A stretch of 64,000 nucleotides of DNA from Bradyrhizobium sp. Ce-3 (GCF_022835695.1 NZ_BQUV01000013.1:62001-126000), one strand, 5' to 3'. Positions 44,482 through 53,572 are shown, counted from the first letter of the stretch. The notes: generated by a model not told the origin, from the letters alone. A program made the numbers and translations.

Positions 44482-45615
44482 TCATCGCTTGCGCCAGACG
44501 AACAGCCCGGACATCGCGTAGTTCCAGACCACGCCCATCAGCGCGCCGGCCGCGCCCGCAAGCCACCAGATCGGCTCCTGGTCGTAGACCGAGAACGCGA
44601 CGCCGACATTGGCGAGCAGGCCGACGCTGCACACCAGATAGAACAGCAAGAGGCCGCGCAGGATGCCGAAACCCTTCAGCCGCTGGTCGCGGTAGGTCAG
44701 GAAGTTGTTGAGGATGAAATTGCTGGTCATGGCGACGATCGCGCCGGTGGCCTGGGCCTCCGGGAATGGCGCCTTGAACAATTCCAGCGCGATGAACAGC
44801 ACGGACAGATGCACCAGCAGGCCGAGCCCGCCGACCGCCGCGAACAGGATGAAGCGCAGCGAGATCAGGTCATTGGTCAGCTTCGCCAGCACCAGGCCGA
44901 GGAAGTCGAGCGCGACCATGGAGTCGAGCTTGCTCTCGCCATGCTGGCGGGCACCGAAGGTGTAGGGAATTTCGACCGCGCGCAGCTTGCCGTCCGCGCT
45001 CGCCACGACGTCGAGCAGGATCTTGAAGCCCTGGGTCGAGAGCTGCGGCGCAAGCTGCTCGAACCGGTCGCGGCGGATCATGAAGAAGCCGCTCATAGGG
45101 TCGGCGATCTCGACCTTGAGCGCGCGGCGCGCGATCTCGGTGGCGAAGGCGCTGGCGCCGGCGCGCTGCTTGTTGAAGCCGTCGGCCTTGTAGCCCTCGA
45201 TATAGCGGCTGCCGACCACGAGCTCGGCCTCGCCGCTCTCCAGCAGTGCCAACATCTTCGGAAGCTGGCTCTCGTCATGCTGGAGGTCGGCGTCCATCAC
45301 GGCGGCATAGGGCGCGCTCGAGGCCAGGATGCCCTCGATGCAGGCGCCGGACAGGCCGCGCCGGCCGATTCGGCGGACGCAGCGCACGCGGGAGTCCTTG
45401 CGCGCCAGCGCGCGCACCACGTCCCAGGTTCCGTCAGGCGAATTGTCGTCGACGAAGATGACTTCCCAGGACACGTCCTTCAGGATCGCGTCGAGCCGGC
45501 GGTACAGCACCGTGACGTTGTCGCGCTCGTTGAAGGTCGGGACGACCACCGAAAGCTGCGGCAAACGTGCTGCCTGCAAGGCGGTTTCGGGGGCTAGCTT
45601 GATGGCGTCAGTCAT
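44482..45615 (-). CDS. Polyprenyl-phosphate glycosyltransferase fused to a GtrA-like domain
   Basis: This 377-residue protein has an N-terminal GT2 domain of the DPM1 type (LSVVVPTFNERDNV, VDDNSPDGTWD, AVMDADLQHD with the metal-binding DxD) and a C-terminal GtrA-like flippase region of four helices (about 245-370). It would join a sugar to undecaprenyl phosphate and help flip it. The ATG at 45615 begins at the domain. It is upstream of the ArnT-like gene on the same strand. Confidence 0.93.
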   Translation of the reverse strand: MTDAIKLAPETALQAARLPQLSVVVPTFNERDNVTVLYRRLDAILKDVSWEVIFVDDNSPDGTWDVVRALARKDSRVRCVRRIGRRGLSGACIEGILASSAPYAAVMDADLQHDESQLPKMLALLESGEAELVVGSRYIEGYKADGFNKQRAGASAFATEIARRALKVEIADPMSGFFMIRRDRFEQLAPQLSTQGFKILLDVVASADGKLRAVEIPYTFGARQHGESKLDSMVALDFLGLVLAKLTNDLISLRFILFAAVGGLGLLVHLSVLFIALELFKAPFPEAQATGAIVAMTSNFILNNFLTYRDQRLKGFGILRGLLLFYLVCSVGLLANVGVAFSVYDQEPIWWLAGAAGALMGVVWNYAMSGLFVWRKR

Positions 45616-45836
45616 GAGCGCCAGCGTATAGCCGCAGCCTCCGCCGCTGCCAAGGCAGGCCGGCCCGAACGCTGTCTCGGAAAGCGGGAAAACGGGGCAA
45701 AATACCCCGAAAATGCCAACGACCACGAACAAGGGGCGCGCGTACATCCGGCGCAGCCGACATTGTCGTGGTCGTCCCAGCGCCGGAGCCCTGAAGCTGC
45801 AACGTCGCCGTTATGAGGTAGGTAGGAAGCCGCCAT

Positions 45837-45892
45837 GCGGTCCGCAAGGGGCGGTCCGCAAGGGGCAGTCTGCAAGAGGCAGTCGGTAAGGG
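45837..45892. repeat. Four tandem 14-bp repeats
   Basis: GCGGTCCGCAAGGG is repeated twice exactly (45837-45864), then as GCAGTCTGCAAGAG and GCAGTCGGTAAGGG. The array lies ten bp past the stop of the small membrane protein gene, in a 286-bp gap. The unit period does not preserve a codon frame, and neither strand gives a convincing ORF. Confidence 0.85.
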
Positions 45893-45901
45893 GTTTTGGC
45901 G

Positions 45902-46105
45902 CTAGTTGTTGGGGACTTCCCGGATCACCGGGCCGCGCGGCGCCGCGGGCGCGGCCTCAGCAGCAGGAGCCGCCTGCGGCTGCACGGCTGCGGGCTGGGT
46001 CGGGTTGCGGAGCTGGCTCGGCGACGGCCCGTAGATGAACGCCGCCGCCAGCGCGATGGCTGCGACCAGTGCGCCCAGGAAGCCTGCCGTCGATTGTGAT
46101 CTCAT
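45902..46105 (-). CDS. Small single-pass membrane protein, Pro/Ala-rich
   Basis: This 67-residue protein begins MRSQSTAGFLGALVAAIALAAAFIYG, one transmembrane segment or uncleaved signal, and continues with an Ala/Pro-rich tail ending RGPVIREVPNN. A GAGGGGA site precedes the ATG at 46105. It is not recognised as a named family. It lies 67 bases downstream of a secreted small protein gene on the same strand. Confidence 0.7.
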   Translation of the reverse strand: MRSQSTAGFLGALVAAIALAAAFIYGPSPSQLRNPTQPAAVQPQAAPAAEAAPAAPRGPVIREVPNN

Positions 46106-46172
46106 GCCGATGATCCCCTCGCCTGCGCGGATTGATATCAAAAATCGGCCGGCCGCAACAGGATTCGGGAAC

Positions 46173-46559
46173 CTATTTCGCCGCGGCCCGGCGCCTGACG
46201 AAGGCGGTCACGATGTCCTTCTGCGCCAGCTCGATCGCGCGGTTGGCGGTGGTCAGATTGGCGTCGGCATCCTGCTTCGGAAACTGCAGCGTCAGGAAGT
46301 CGATCAGCGACACCCGGAAATTCTGCCGCTCGGAGGGACAGACATTGGCGATCAGCGAGGTGAATTCCTGATCGGACATCGCCTTGTTGCTGTCGCGAGG
46401 ATATTCGCGGGCCAGGCAATTCCAGTAGGCGTCACGGCCGGTGATCGCGAGCTTGTGGGCATCGTCGACCTCATCGGCCATTGCAGCGGACGGTATGGCA
46501 GCGGACGATATGGCGGCGAAGGACGTCATCAAGAGGGCGGCCGCAACCAGCATGCGCAT
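46173..46559 (-). CDS. Small exported protein of unknown function
   Basis: This 128-residue protein has a Sec signal peptide (MRMLVAAALLMTSFAAISSA, cut probably after SAAMA) and a mature part with two Cys residues (WNCLAREYP and IANVCPSER), which may form a disulfide in the periplasm. The rest is helical. It is not recognised. The upstream gap to the divergent DUF72 gene is 129 bp. Confidence 0.75.
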   Translation of the reverse strand: MRMLVAAALLMTSFAAISSAAIPSAAMADEVDDAHKLAITGRDAYWNCLAREYPRDSNKAMSDQEFTSLIANVCPSERQNFRVSLIDFLTLQFPKQDADANLTTANRAIELAQKDIVTAFVRRRAAAK

Positions 46560-46688
46560 TGTTGTTCTCTCCCGTTTTTCGGCATCCTAGCCAACACCGG
46601 CAATCACGATAAGCACCACCGCGCCAATCTGGCAAACTGGCCAATCACGATTATTTTGACTACTCTTGCTCCCGTTCCCTCCCTCACG

Positions 46689-47594
46689 ATGAGTGCAGTC
46701 GTGGCCAAAGCTCCCACCAAGGCGACCAAGACCAAGACCGACGCCAAGATAGACGCCAAGACCGACGCCAAGATAAACGCCAAGCCAGACACCAGGACAG
46801 ACGCAGGCAATATCTATATCGGCGTCGGCGGCTGGACCTTCGAGCCGTGGCGCGGCGTGTTCTATCCGGAGAAGCTCACGCAGGCGAAGGAGCTGTCCTA
46901 CGCCGCCTCGAAGCTGACCTCGATCGAGATCAACGGCACCTATTACGGCTCGCAGAAGCCCGAGAGCTTTCGCAAATGGGCCAGCGAAGTGCCTGATGGA
47001 TTCATCTTCTCATTGAAGGGGCCGCGCTTCGCGACCAACCGCCGCGTGCTCGCCGAGGCCGGCGATTCGGTGAAGCGCTTCTATGATTCGGGCGTGCTCG
47101 AACTGAAGGACCGCCTCGGCCCGGTCCTGTGGCAGTTCGCGCCGACCAAGAAGTTCGACGGCGCCGATTTCGGCAAGTTCCTCGAGCTGTTGCCGCGCAA
47201 GCTCGACGGCCGCGCACTGCGCCACGTCGTCGAGGTGCGGCATGACAGCTTCAAGGTGCCCGAGTTCATCGCCCTCATTCGCGAGCACGCGGTGCCGGTC
47301 GTGTTCGCCGAGCACGGCAAGTATCCGGCGATCGCCGACGTCGCGAGCGACTTCGTCTATGCCCGGCTGCAGAAGGGCAATGACGAATTGAAGACCTGCT
47401 ATCCGCCGAAGCAGCTCGACGCCTGGGCCAAGCGGTTGCAGGACTGGGCCGCCGGCGGCGAGCCGGACGACCTGCCGAAGGTCGACAAAGCAGCGCCGAG
47501 GAAAACGCCGCGCGATGTGTTCGCCTACGTGATCCACGAGGGCAAGATCCGCGCGCCGGCGGGCGCGATGGAGCTGATCGAACGGGTGAAGTGA
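46689..47594 (+). CDS. DUF72 family protein (YecE-like)
   Basis: This 301-residue TIM-barrel protein has the DUF72 pattern GVGGWTFEPWRGVFYPE, EINGTYYGSQKPESFRKWA and VEVRHDSF. The first 40 residues are an extra low-complexity tail rich in Lys/Asp/Ala (DAKIDAKTDAKINAK) encoded by tandem repeats. The ATG at 46689 is the first plausible start. Family function is unknown. It is followed eleven bases later by a DUF488 gene. Confidence 0.9.
   Translation: MSAVVAKAPTKATKTKTDAKIDAKTDAKINAKPDTRTDAGNIYIGVGGWTFEPWRGVFYPEKLTQAKELSYAASKLTSIEINGTYYGSQKPESFRKWASEVPDGFIFSLKGPRFATNRRVLAEAGDSVKRFYDSGVLELKDRLGPVLWQFAPTKKFDGADFGKFLELLPRKLDGRALRHVVEVRHDSFKVPEFIALIREHAVPVVFAEHGKYPAIADVASDFVYARLQKGNDELKTCYPPKQLDAWAKRLQDWAAGGEPDDLPKVDKAAPRKTPRDVFAYVIHEGKIRAPAGAMELIERVK
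46737..46804 (+). repeat. 24-bp coding tandem repeat
   Basis: A 24-bp unit, beginning ACCGACGCCAAGAT, is repeated 2.8 times inside the DUF72 gene and encodes the DAKxDAK tail. Each half-unit is itself a near copy of GACGCCAAG, so the tail has grown by duplication and is expected to vary in copy number between strains. Confidence 0.85.
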
Positions 47595-47604
47595 GGGCGA
47601 GCCG

Positions 47605-48066
47605 ATGGCGAAGGCGAAGAGGCTGTTCACCATCGGCTACGAGCAGACGCCGTCGAAGGCGGTGCTCGACGAGCTCGCGCAGGCCGGCGTCAAGCTGCTG
47701 GTCGACGTGCGAGCGGTCGCCTCCTCGCGCCGGCCCGGCTTCTCCAAGACCCAGCTCGCCGCCGGCCTCGACGAGCGCGGCATCGGCTACGTGCATCTGC
47801 GCGGCCTCGGCACGCCGAAGAGCGGCCGGGAGGCGGCGCGCAGCGGGCAATATGCGCTGCTGCACAAGATCTATTCGGCGCATCTGAAGACGGTGCAGGC
47901 CAAGGAGGAGCTCGACGAGCTGTCGGCGCTGGTGAAGAAGTCCGGCCCGGTCTGCATCCTCTGCTACGAGCGCGACCACGAGCACTGCCACCGCCGCTGG
48001 ATCGCCGAGATCATCGAGGAGCGCGACGGCGTAAAGATCGAGAACCTGGTCGCGCCGCAGGTCTAG
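47605..48066 (+). CDS. DUF488 family protein
   Basis: This 153-residue protein has the family pattern FTIGYEQTPSKAVLDELA, LVDVRAVASSRRPGFSK and the Cys/His cluster ILCYERDHEHCHRRWIAE, which may bind a metal. It starts eleven bases after the DUF72 gene. Both families are widespread single-domain proteins of unknown role. Its stop overlaps by four bases the convergent PhzF gene stop. Confidence 0.9.
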   Translation: MAKAKRLFTIGYEQTPSKAVLDELAQAGVKLLVDVRAVASSRRPGFSKTQLAAGLDERGIGYVHLRGLGTPKSGREAARSGQYALLHKIYSAHLKTVQAKEELDELSALVKKSGPVCILCYERDHEHCHRRWIAEIIEERDGVKIENLVAPQV

Positions 48067-48980
48067 CCTCCCTCTCCCGCCAGGTTCAGCGTTCCCTGCA
48101 TCATCTGCACGCAGGCCCCGCCGACATGCGCGGATAGGACTGCGCCATCTTGCTTGCGCACGCGGGTCAGCAGCAGGCTCGGGCGGCCCATGTCAAAACC
48201 CTGGCCGACCGTCAGCTTCAGGGCGCCATCGCGCAATGGATCGAGCGCCGCAAGCAGCGCGGCCGCGGCGACCGTGGCGCTGCCCGTGGCCGGGTCCTCG
48301 ATCAGGCCGCTCGATCCCGGAAAGAACATCCGCGCCTGCAAATCACAAGGCTGCTCCGCGGCCGGAACATCGCGCGTGTAGAAGTACGCGGAGAATGCGC
48401 CGTCACGCGGAAAGAACCCGGCGAACGCCGCCGCATCCGGTTTTGCCCGACGTACCGCATCGCGCGATGCGACCTCGAAGACCAGGAATGGCGTTCCCAC
48501 GCCGACCACCTGCGGTGCCTGGCGATCCGTTCTGACGTCGTCTGCCGTGAGCGAGATCAGGCTCGCGACCTCGCTGGCGGAGAACTGCCCCAGGCGCGAC
48601 AGCGGCTGCGGCGCAGTCAGTTCGGTGGCAACGACCCTGCCGTCCTCTCGCGTGATGTCGACCGGCACCAGCCCCGCCTTCTCCTCGAATACCAGACGCG
48701 GCTTCGGCTGCTTCGCAAGCTGCGCCAGCACGAATGCAGTCCCGACATTGGGATGCCCGGCAAACGGCAATTCCCTGACCGGCGTGAAGATGCGCACCTG
48801 GGCGTCGTTGGCCTTGTCCTGCGGCGGCAGCACGAAGGTCGTCTCGGAATAGTTGAATTCGGTCGCGATCGCCTGCATCTGTCCGGTCGACAACCCCTCG
48901 GCGTCGAGCACCACGGCGAGCGGGTTGCCGCCGAAGGCGCGATCGGTGAAAACGTCGACGGTGATATAGCGCCGCTGCAT
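48063..48980 (-). CDS. PhzF family isomerase-like protein
   Basis: This 305-residue protein starts [22 protein letters not shown], typical of PhzF, and carries the catalytic Glu in NYSETTFV at about residue 43. Two similar halves (diaminopimelate epimerase-like fold) are indicated by [13 protein letters not shown] and [12 protein letters not shown]. No phenazine genes are near, so it is a general family member of unknown substrate. The ATG at 48980 begins at the conserved segment. Confidence 0.92.
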   Translation of the reverse strand: MQRRYITVDVFTDRAFGGNPLAVVLDAEGLSTGQMQAIATEFNYSETTFVLPPQDKANDAQVRIFTPVRELPFAGHPNVGTAFVLAQLAKQPKPRLVFEEKAGLVPVDITREDGRVVATELTAPQPLSRLGQFSASEVASLISLTADDVRTDRQAPQVVGVGTPFLVFEVASRDAVRRAKPDAAAFAGFFPRDGAFSAYFYTRDVPAAEQPCDLQARMFFPGSSGLIEDPATGSATVAAAALLAALDPLRDGALKLTVGQGFDMGRPSLLLTRVRKQDGAVLSAHVGGACVQMMQGTLNLAGEGG

Positions 48981-49078
48981 TGTGCGTGTCCTTGTGCCGG
49001 TCATTCCGATGACGTCATCGTAGCACAGCAGCAGGAACGCCCGTCAGAGCACTCGGTACAATCACGCGCGCCTTGTTT

Positions 49079-49128
49079 GAGCATGATCTTTTTCGGAAAA
49101 CCGCTTCGCACTTTTCCGGATCATGCTT
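49079..49128. repeat. Dispersed palindrome, family E
   Basis: GAGCATGATC and GATCATGCTT bracket TTTTTCGGAAAACCGCTTCG-type sequence in a 50-bp imperfect hairpin. Only one copy was seen in the window. It ends at the stop of the amidohydrolase gene. Confidence 0.75.
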
Positions 49129-50028
49129 CTAGAATCGAAACAGCTCGCGCGGCGATGCGAGCACACGGGCACGCTCGTCGGCATCGGTGACGAGCTCGTC
49201 GAGAAATTTGCGGTTCCTGGCGTAGCTCTGCGTCGCCTCGAATTGGGTGTGCGGCCAGTCGCTGCCCCACAGCAGACGGTCGACGCCGTAGGCGTTGCGC
49301 AGCAGCGGATAGGCCTGCTTCGCGAAGGATTCGCCGGCCGCGCCGTTGCGATACGGTGCGGAGATCTTGACCCAGACATTGCGCGTCGCGCCAAGCTTGA
49401 GCACCGACTGGAATCCGGGATCGTCGACGCCAAGCTTCGGATCGGGCAAGGCGAAGTGATCGAACACGACCTTCACCCCCTGGTCGAGCAGCGTCGGCGC
49501 GAGAATGGCGAGATCGCCGGCATTGCGCTGGATCTCGACCTGCCAGTCGAGCGTCCTGATCTCGCCCAGCAATGCGGTCCACGCGCCCGATGTCAGATCG
49601 GGCAGCGTCTGCCCGACCAGATTGAGGCGGATGCCCGCGACGCCGGCGCGATCGAGCTCACGAAGCTCTTCCGCCGGAACCGTGGGATCGACAACGGCAA
49701 TGCCGCGCAGGCGGCCATTGGTCGCCTTCAGGCATTCGAGCAGATAGGAATTGTCGGTGCCGAGAAAGCTCGGCTGCACCAGCACGCCATTGCTGATGCC
49801 GTTCTGGTCGAGCTGCTGCAGATAGAGCGCGAGCGGCGCGTCGTAGTCGGGCGCGTAGCGCCGGCCCGGCGCAAGCTTCAGCCCGCGATGGAAGACGTGG
49901 GCGTGGGTATCGATCGCCAACTTCGGCACCTCAGCCCTCACCCTGCTCGCCAATGCGCCCGCCGACAGCGCGGCAGCCATTCCCGCGGCAAAGCGGCGCC
50001 GAGTCAGCCCATGTTGGTCCGATGTCAT
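49129..50028 (-). CDS. Exported amidohydrolase (PDC hydrolase-like)
   Basis: This 299-residue protein begins MTSDQHGLTRRRFAAGMAAAL, a Tat signal, and matches the amidohydrolase-2 group: DTHAHVF (metal His pair), VVFDHFALPD, and LLWGSDWPHTQ with the metal Asp. Such enzymes open lactones or decarboxylate. The ATG at 50028 has a GGGGA site seven bases upstream; the ATG at 50034 is too close to it. It is the last gene of a GntR-MFS-amidohydrolase operon. Confidence 0.9.
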   Translation of the reverse strand: MTSDQHGLTRRRFAAGMAAALSAGALASRVRAEVPKLAIDTHAHVFHRGLKLAPGRRYAPDYDAPLALYLQQLDQNGISNGVLVQPSFLGTDNSYLLECLKATNGRLRGIAVVDPTVPAEELRELDRAGVAGIRLNLVGQTLPDLTSGAWTALLGEIRTLDWQVEIQRNAGDLAILAPTLLDQGVKVVFDHFALPDPKLGVDDPGFQSVLKLGATRNVWVKISAPYRNGAAGESFAKQAYPLLRNAYGVDRLLWGSDWPHTQFEATQSYARNRKFLDELVTDADERARVLASPRELFRF

Positions 50029-50043
50029 GATCATTCCCCATCA

Positions 50044-51288
50044 TCACGCGCGCGCGGCAGTGGCCTGCTCGAAAACCTTGCCGCGGGTTTCCGGCAGCAT
50101 CAGCACCGCGACCAGCACCAGCGAATAGGCGAACGCCGCGTCGATCCCGATCGCGGCCCCAAGGCCGATGTGATCGCTGAGGTAGCCGACCAGGAAGGGA
50201 AACGCCGCGGAGACGATGCGGCCGAAATTGTAGCAGAAGCCGACGCCGGTGCCGCGCACGCCGGCCGGATAGAGCTCGCTGAACAGCGCCGCCATGCTGG
50301 CGGGAATGCCGGCCGAGAAGAACCCCAGGGGGAAGCCGAGCACCAGCATCTGCGAATTGGACAGCGGCGCGAAGATGTAGACCAGCACCGTCACGACGCA
50401 GGCGGCGGCGAACAGCGTCACATTGGCGCGCCGCCCGATCCGATCGCTGATGATCCCCGAGGCCACGCAGCCGCAGAAGAAAGCGACGATGATCACGGCG
50501 AGATAGGCGCTGGAGCCGAGCACCGAGAGGTGCCGCACCTCGCGCAGATAAGTCGGCAGGAACGTCGTCAGCGCCGCATAGCCGCCATGGGCACCGATGC
50601 CGAACAGGCCGCCGATCAGGGTCGAGCGCAGCACGTCGCGGTGAAAGATTCCGGCGAGCGTGGCGAAGAACGGCGGCTCGGCCGCGCGCGACGCGGCGCG
50701 CGGCGGCTCCTTCAACCCGCGGCGGATGTAAAGGATCAAGAGCGCCGGGATCAGGCCGACCGCGAACAGGATCCGCCAGGCGATGTCGGCCGGCGCATAG
50801 GTGAAGACCAGCGCCGACAACAGCACCGCTGCGCCCCAGCCGACCGCCCAGGCGCTCTGCACGGCACCGAGCGCCTTGCCGCGATGCTCGGCGCGAATGA
50901 TCTCGGCCATCAGCACCGCGCCGCAGGCCCATTCGGCGCCGAAGCCGACGCCTTGAATGGCCTTCAACACCACGAGCTGGCTGTAGTTCATCGCGAAAGC
51001 CGAGGCGAAGGTCGCGAGCGCGAAGGTCGCGACCGTGATCTGCAGCGCTTTCACCCGCCCGAAGCGGTCGCCGAGCGCACCGCCGAGCCAGCCGCCGAAC
51101 GCACCGAAGAACAGCGTGACCGATCCGAGCAGCCCGGCATCGGCCTTGCTGATGGCGAATGCGGTGATCAAAGCCGGAATCGCGAGGCTGAACATCTGGA
51201 CGTCGAGCGCATCGAGCCCCCAGCCGCCAAAACTTGCCCAGAAGGTGCGCCGTTCGAGCGGCGAGCATTCGCTGTACCAGTTCACCAT
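50044..51288 (-). CDS. MFS transporter (AAHS-like)
   Basis: This 414-residue membrane protein has about twelve helices, the loop motif LGDRFGRVKAL, and GWGLDALDVQMFSLAIPAL with the acidic residues in helix 1 (D27, D30 region) used by aromatic acid:H+ symporters. It should import an organic acid which the exported amidohydrolase or a cytosolic route can use. The ATG at 51288 has a GGGAGG site. It is between the GntR gene and the amidohydrolase gene on the same strand. Confidence 0.9.
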   Translation of the reverse strand: MVNWYSECSPLERRTFWASFGGWGLDALDVQMFSLAIPALITAFAISKADAGLLGSVTLFFGAFGGWLGGALGDRFGRVKALQITVATFALATFASAFAMNYSQLVVLKAIQGVGFGAEWACGAVLMAEIIRAEHRGKALGAVQSAWAVGWGAAVLLSALVFTYAPADIAWRILFAVGLIPALLILYIRRGLKEPPRAASRAAEPPFFATLAGIFHRDVLRSTLIGGLFGIGAHGGYAALTTFLPTYLREVRHLSVLGSSAYLAVIIVAFFCGCVASGIISDRIGRRANVTLFAAACVVTVLVYIFAPLSNSQMLVLGFPLGFFSAGIPASMAALFSELYPAGVRGTGVGFCYNFGRIVSAAFPFLVGYLSDHIGLGAAIGIDAAFAYSLVLVAVLMLPETRGKVFEQATAARA

Positions 51289-51334
51289 CATTCCTCCCTG
51301 AAATGTCTTGTGTTGTTTTAATTGCTTGCCGCGC

Positions 51335-52063
51335 TCATCTGATCTCGGCGTGGTATCGGAAGCGATCCGCCGGCCCGCGCGAGCGGCGCCATTCGATCGG
51401 CCGCCGCTCCAGATCGAAGGCCAGGCGTTCGATCACGATCAGCGGCGCGTTGGCCTCGAGCCGCAGCAGGCGCGATTGCATCTCGGTCGCGATCTCGACG
51501 GTGAGGATTTCATCGGCGGAGACCACGACCTGGCCGCAGCGATCCTCGTAGAGCGGATACAGCAAATCGCCGAACTCGGTGGTCTCGAGCGCGAGCAGCG
51601 CCTCGAAGCGCGATCGTTGCAGCCAGATCTCTTCCGCAAGCAGCGGCACGTCGTCGATCAGCCGCAGGCGCGACAGGCTGATGACGGGCTCGCCGGCGCC
51701 GATGCGCAGCGCCGACGCCACCGCCGTGGTCGCAGGCATCGCCTTGCGCCGCAGGATGCGGCTCTGCGGCACCCGGCGCTCGCCGCTTTCGGACTGGAAG
51801 CGGAAGAAGCGGAACAGCGAGGAATTGAACCGCGCGCGGCGCACGAAGGTGCCGCGGCCCTGCTGGCGCTCCAGCACGCCGTCCGAGACCAGCTGATCGA
51901 TCGCCTTGCGCACGGTGCCGATCGCAACGCCGTAATGCGCGCCGAGCTCGGCTTCCGACGGGATCAGGTCCCCCGGCCGCCATTCATTGCGGTTGATGCG
52001 CGCGGCGAGATCGTCGCGGAGACGCTGGTAGCGTGGCAGGCGGTCGTCGAGGGCTGAATTCAT
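51335..52063 (-). CDS. GntR family regulator (HutC/UTRA type)
   Basis: This 242-residue protein has an N-terminal winged helix (QRLRDDLAARINRNEWRPGDLIPSEAELGAHYGVAIGTVRKAIDQLV region) and a C-terminal UTRA ligand-binding domain (LLAEEIWLQRSRFEAL). It is the first gene of the unit with the MFS and amidohydrolase genes. A dyad right before the start (52067-52088) is a likely operator, giving feedback control. The inducer is unknown. Confidence 0.92.
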   Translation of the reverse strand: MNSALDDRLPRYQRLRDDLAARINRNEWRPGDLIPSEAELGAHYGVAIGTVRKAIDQLVSDGVLERQQGRGTFVRRARFNSSLFRFFRFQSESGERRVPQSRILRRKAMPATTAVASALRIGAGEPVISLSRLRLIDDVPLLAEEIWLQRSRFEALLALETTEFGDLLYPLYEDRCGQVVVSADEILTVEIATEMQSRLLRLEANAPLIVIERLAFDLERRPIEWRRSRGPADRFRYHAEIR

Positions 52064-52066
52064 CTA

Positions 52067-52088
52067 GTCATCTATATGAGTATATGAC
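52067..52088 (-). promoter_or_regulatory. Likely GntR operator
   Basis: GTCAT and ATGAC flank twelve bases (22 bp in all), and inside lies a direct repeat TATATGAG-TATATGAC. It begins three bases upstream of the GntR start, so bound repressor would block its own transcription. Confidence 0.5.
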
Positions 52089-52137
52089 GAGAGGTCAATC
52101 ACTACTAAAATACCTTAACCGATCTGGAAGGTTCGGC

Positions 52138-53454
52138 CTACCCCAATTGCCAGACCGGCACCGGGTGCTCGTAACCCCGCACGGGGATCTCGCCGCGCGA
52201 GACGGCGTCCGTGCAGTCGTCGCCGAGCGCGTCGCGCACCGCGGAGGAGATCAGGAATTGCGAACCGAGCTCCTTGTTGAGCGCCTCGAGCCGCGCAGCG
52301 AAGTTCACGGTGTCGCCGATCACGGTGTATTCCTTGCGCCGCGGCGAGCCGATATTGCCGGCGACGACCTCGCCGATATGGATGCCGATGCCGATGCGCA
52401 GCGGCCAACTCGACTGCGCATTGGTGCGCTCGTTGGCGGCCAGCATCTCGCGCGCCGCGGCGACCGCCTGATGCGCGGCGTCCCCGGTCTCGAACGGCGC
52501 ACCGAACAGCGCGAGAAAGCCGTCGCCGAGAAACTTGTTCACGATGCCGCCATGGCGGTCGAGGATCTCGACCAGCACGGCAAAGGCGCCGTCGAGCCGG
52601 TCCACCACCTCCTGTGGCGAACGCGAGCGCGCACCCGCGGTGAAGCTGCGGAAATCGACGAACATCACGGCGACCCGGCGGATGTCGCTGCTCGTGGAGG
52701 CGCCTTCCGTCATCAACCGCTCGACCACCTGCGGCGAGACGTGCTGGCCGAACAGATTGGTGATGCGATCGCGCGCGGTGGCGGCCATGATACTGGCGCC
52801 GAACTGCCGCCGCAACTGCGCACCGACCGCGCCCGCGAGCAGGCCCGAAACCAGGATCACGACGCTGCGCGCGGCATGATAGAAGAAGTCCGGCTCGGGA
52901 TCGAGCGTCCCCTCGGGGCGGTAATACATCGCCATCCAGAACAGCTCCGAAGCCGCGACAAAGCCGGTGAAGGCCGACAGCCAGAAATCGAGCCGCAAGG
53001 TCGAGGCGATGATGAAGATGAAATAGACGAACGGAGCGACCCAGCCGAGCGCCGCGACGGGGCCCATGCTGTCGATATGCAGCGCGAGCGCGACGGTCGG
53101 CATCGACGTCTCGATCAGGACGCCGACATAGCGCCTCACGATCGGCAGGTCGCGGCCCTGCTTCTGGTGCCTGGTGATTGCGCCGTGCACCCACAATTCG
53201 AACAGGATGAACGGCACAATCACGGAGTAGATATAAGACGGCTTGAAATTGCCGTGCCAGACCCGGGCCAGCGCCTCGGGCGCCGTGAAGTAGATCGTCG
53301 AGGTGATCACCGCGAACACCGCGGCGATGCCGACCAGCACCTTGATGCGAAGCAGCTCGGTGGTCATCACCTCCTGCATCAGGGCATGATGGAAGTCTGC
53401 GGATAGGGACGTGTCCCGCGCTGTCCTGTCCTTGGTCCCCCAATACTCGGCCAT
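52138..53454 (-). CDS. Membrane-bound class III adenylate/guanylate cyclase
   Basis: This 438-residue protein has six hydrophobic segments in its first 190 residues (from about 40) and a C-terminal class III cyclase domain. Catalytic features are visible: AVMFVDFRSFTAG (metal Asp), NKFLGDGFLALFG (Lys and second Asp) and EYTVIGDTVNFAARLE, with the adenine-side Asp and transition-state Asn/Arg. An adenylate cyclase is more likely than guanylate from the Lys/Asp pattern. The ATG at 53454 gives the first helix; the longer frame to 53568 crosses a repeat. It is encoded alone. Confidence 0.93.
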   Translation of the reverse strand: MAEYWGTKDRTARDTSLSADFHHALMQEVMTTELLRIKVLVGIAAVFAVITSTIYFTAPEALARVWHGNFKPSYIYSVIVPFILFELWVHGAITRHQKQGRDLPIVRRYVGVLIETSMPTVALALHIDSMGPVAALGWVAPFVYFIFIIASTLRLDFWLSAFTGFVAASELFWMAMYYRPEGTLDPEPDFFYHAARSVVILVSGLLAGAVGAQLRRQFGASIMAATARDRITNLFGQHVSPQVVERLMTEGASTSSDIRRVAVMFVDFRSFTAGARSRSPQEVVDRLDGAFAVLVEILDRHGGIVNKFLGDGFLALFGAPFETGDAAHQAVAAAREMLAANERTNAQSSWPLRIGIGIHIGEVVAGNIGSPRRKEYTVIGDTVNFAARLEALNKELGSQFLISSAVRDALGDDCTDAVSRGEIPVRGYEHPVPVWQLG

Positions 53455-53465
53455 GTCCCCCACCC

Positions 53466-53547
53466 CGTCATGCCGGAATGGTCCGAACGACCAGACCGGG
53501 AAGCTCGAGATTCCGGGTTCGGCGCTTGCTACCGCCCCGGAATGACG
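53466..53547. repeat. Dispersed palindrome, family C, copy 6 (diverged)
   Basis: CGTCATGCCGGAATGGTCCG opens and CCGCCCCGGAATGACG closes this 82-bp element. It fills the gap between the ABC permease stop and the cyclase start. Confidence 0.75.
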
Positions 53548-53572
53548 ATCATTGATGGGGTCCATCATAACG

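Noticed and set aside
45837-45892. Tandem 14-bp array considered as a CRISPR
   Set aside because: There are no unique spacers between units and no cas genes anywhere in the window.
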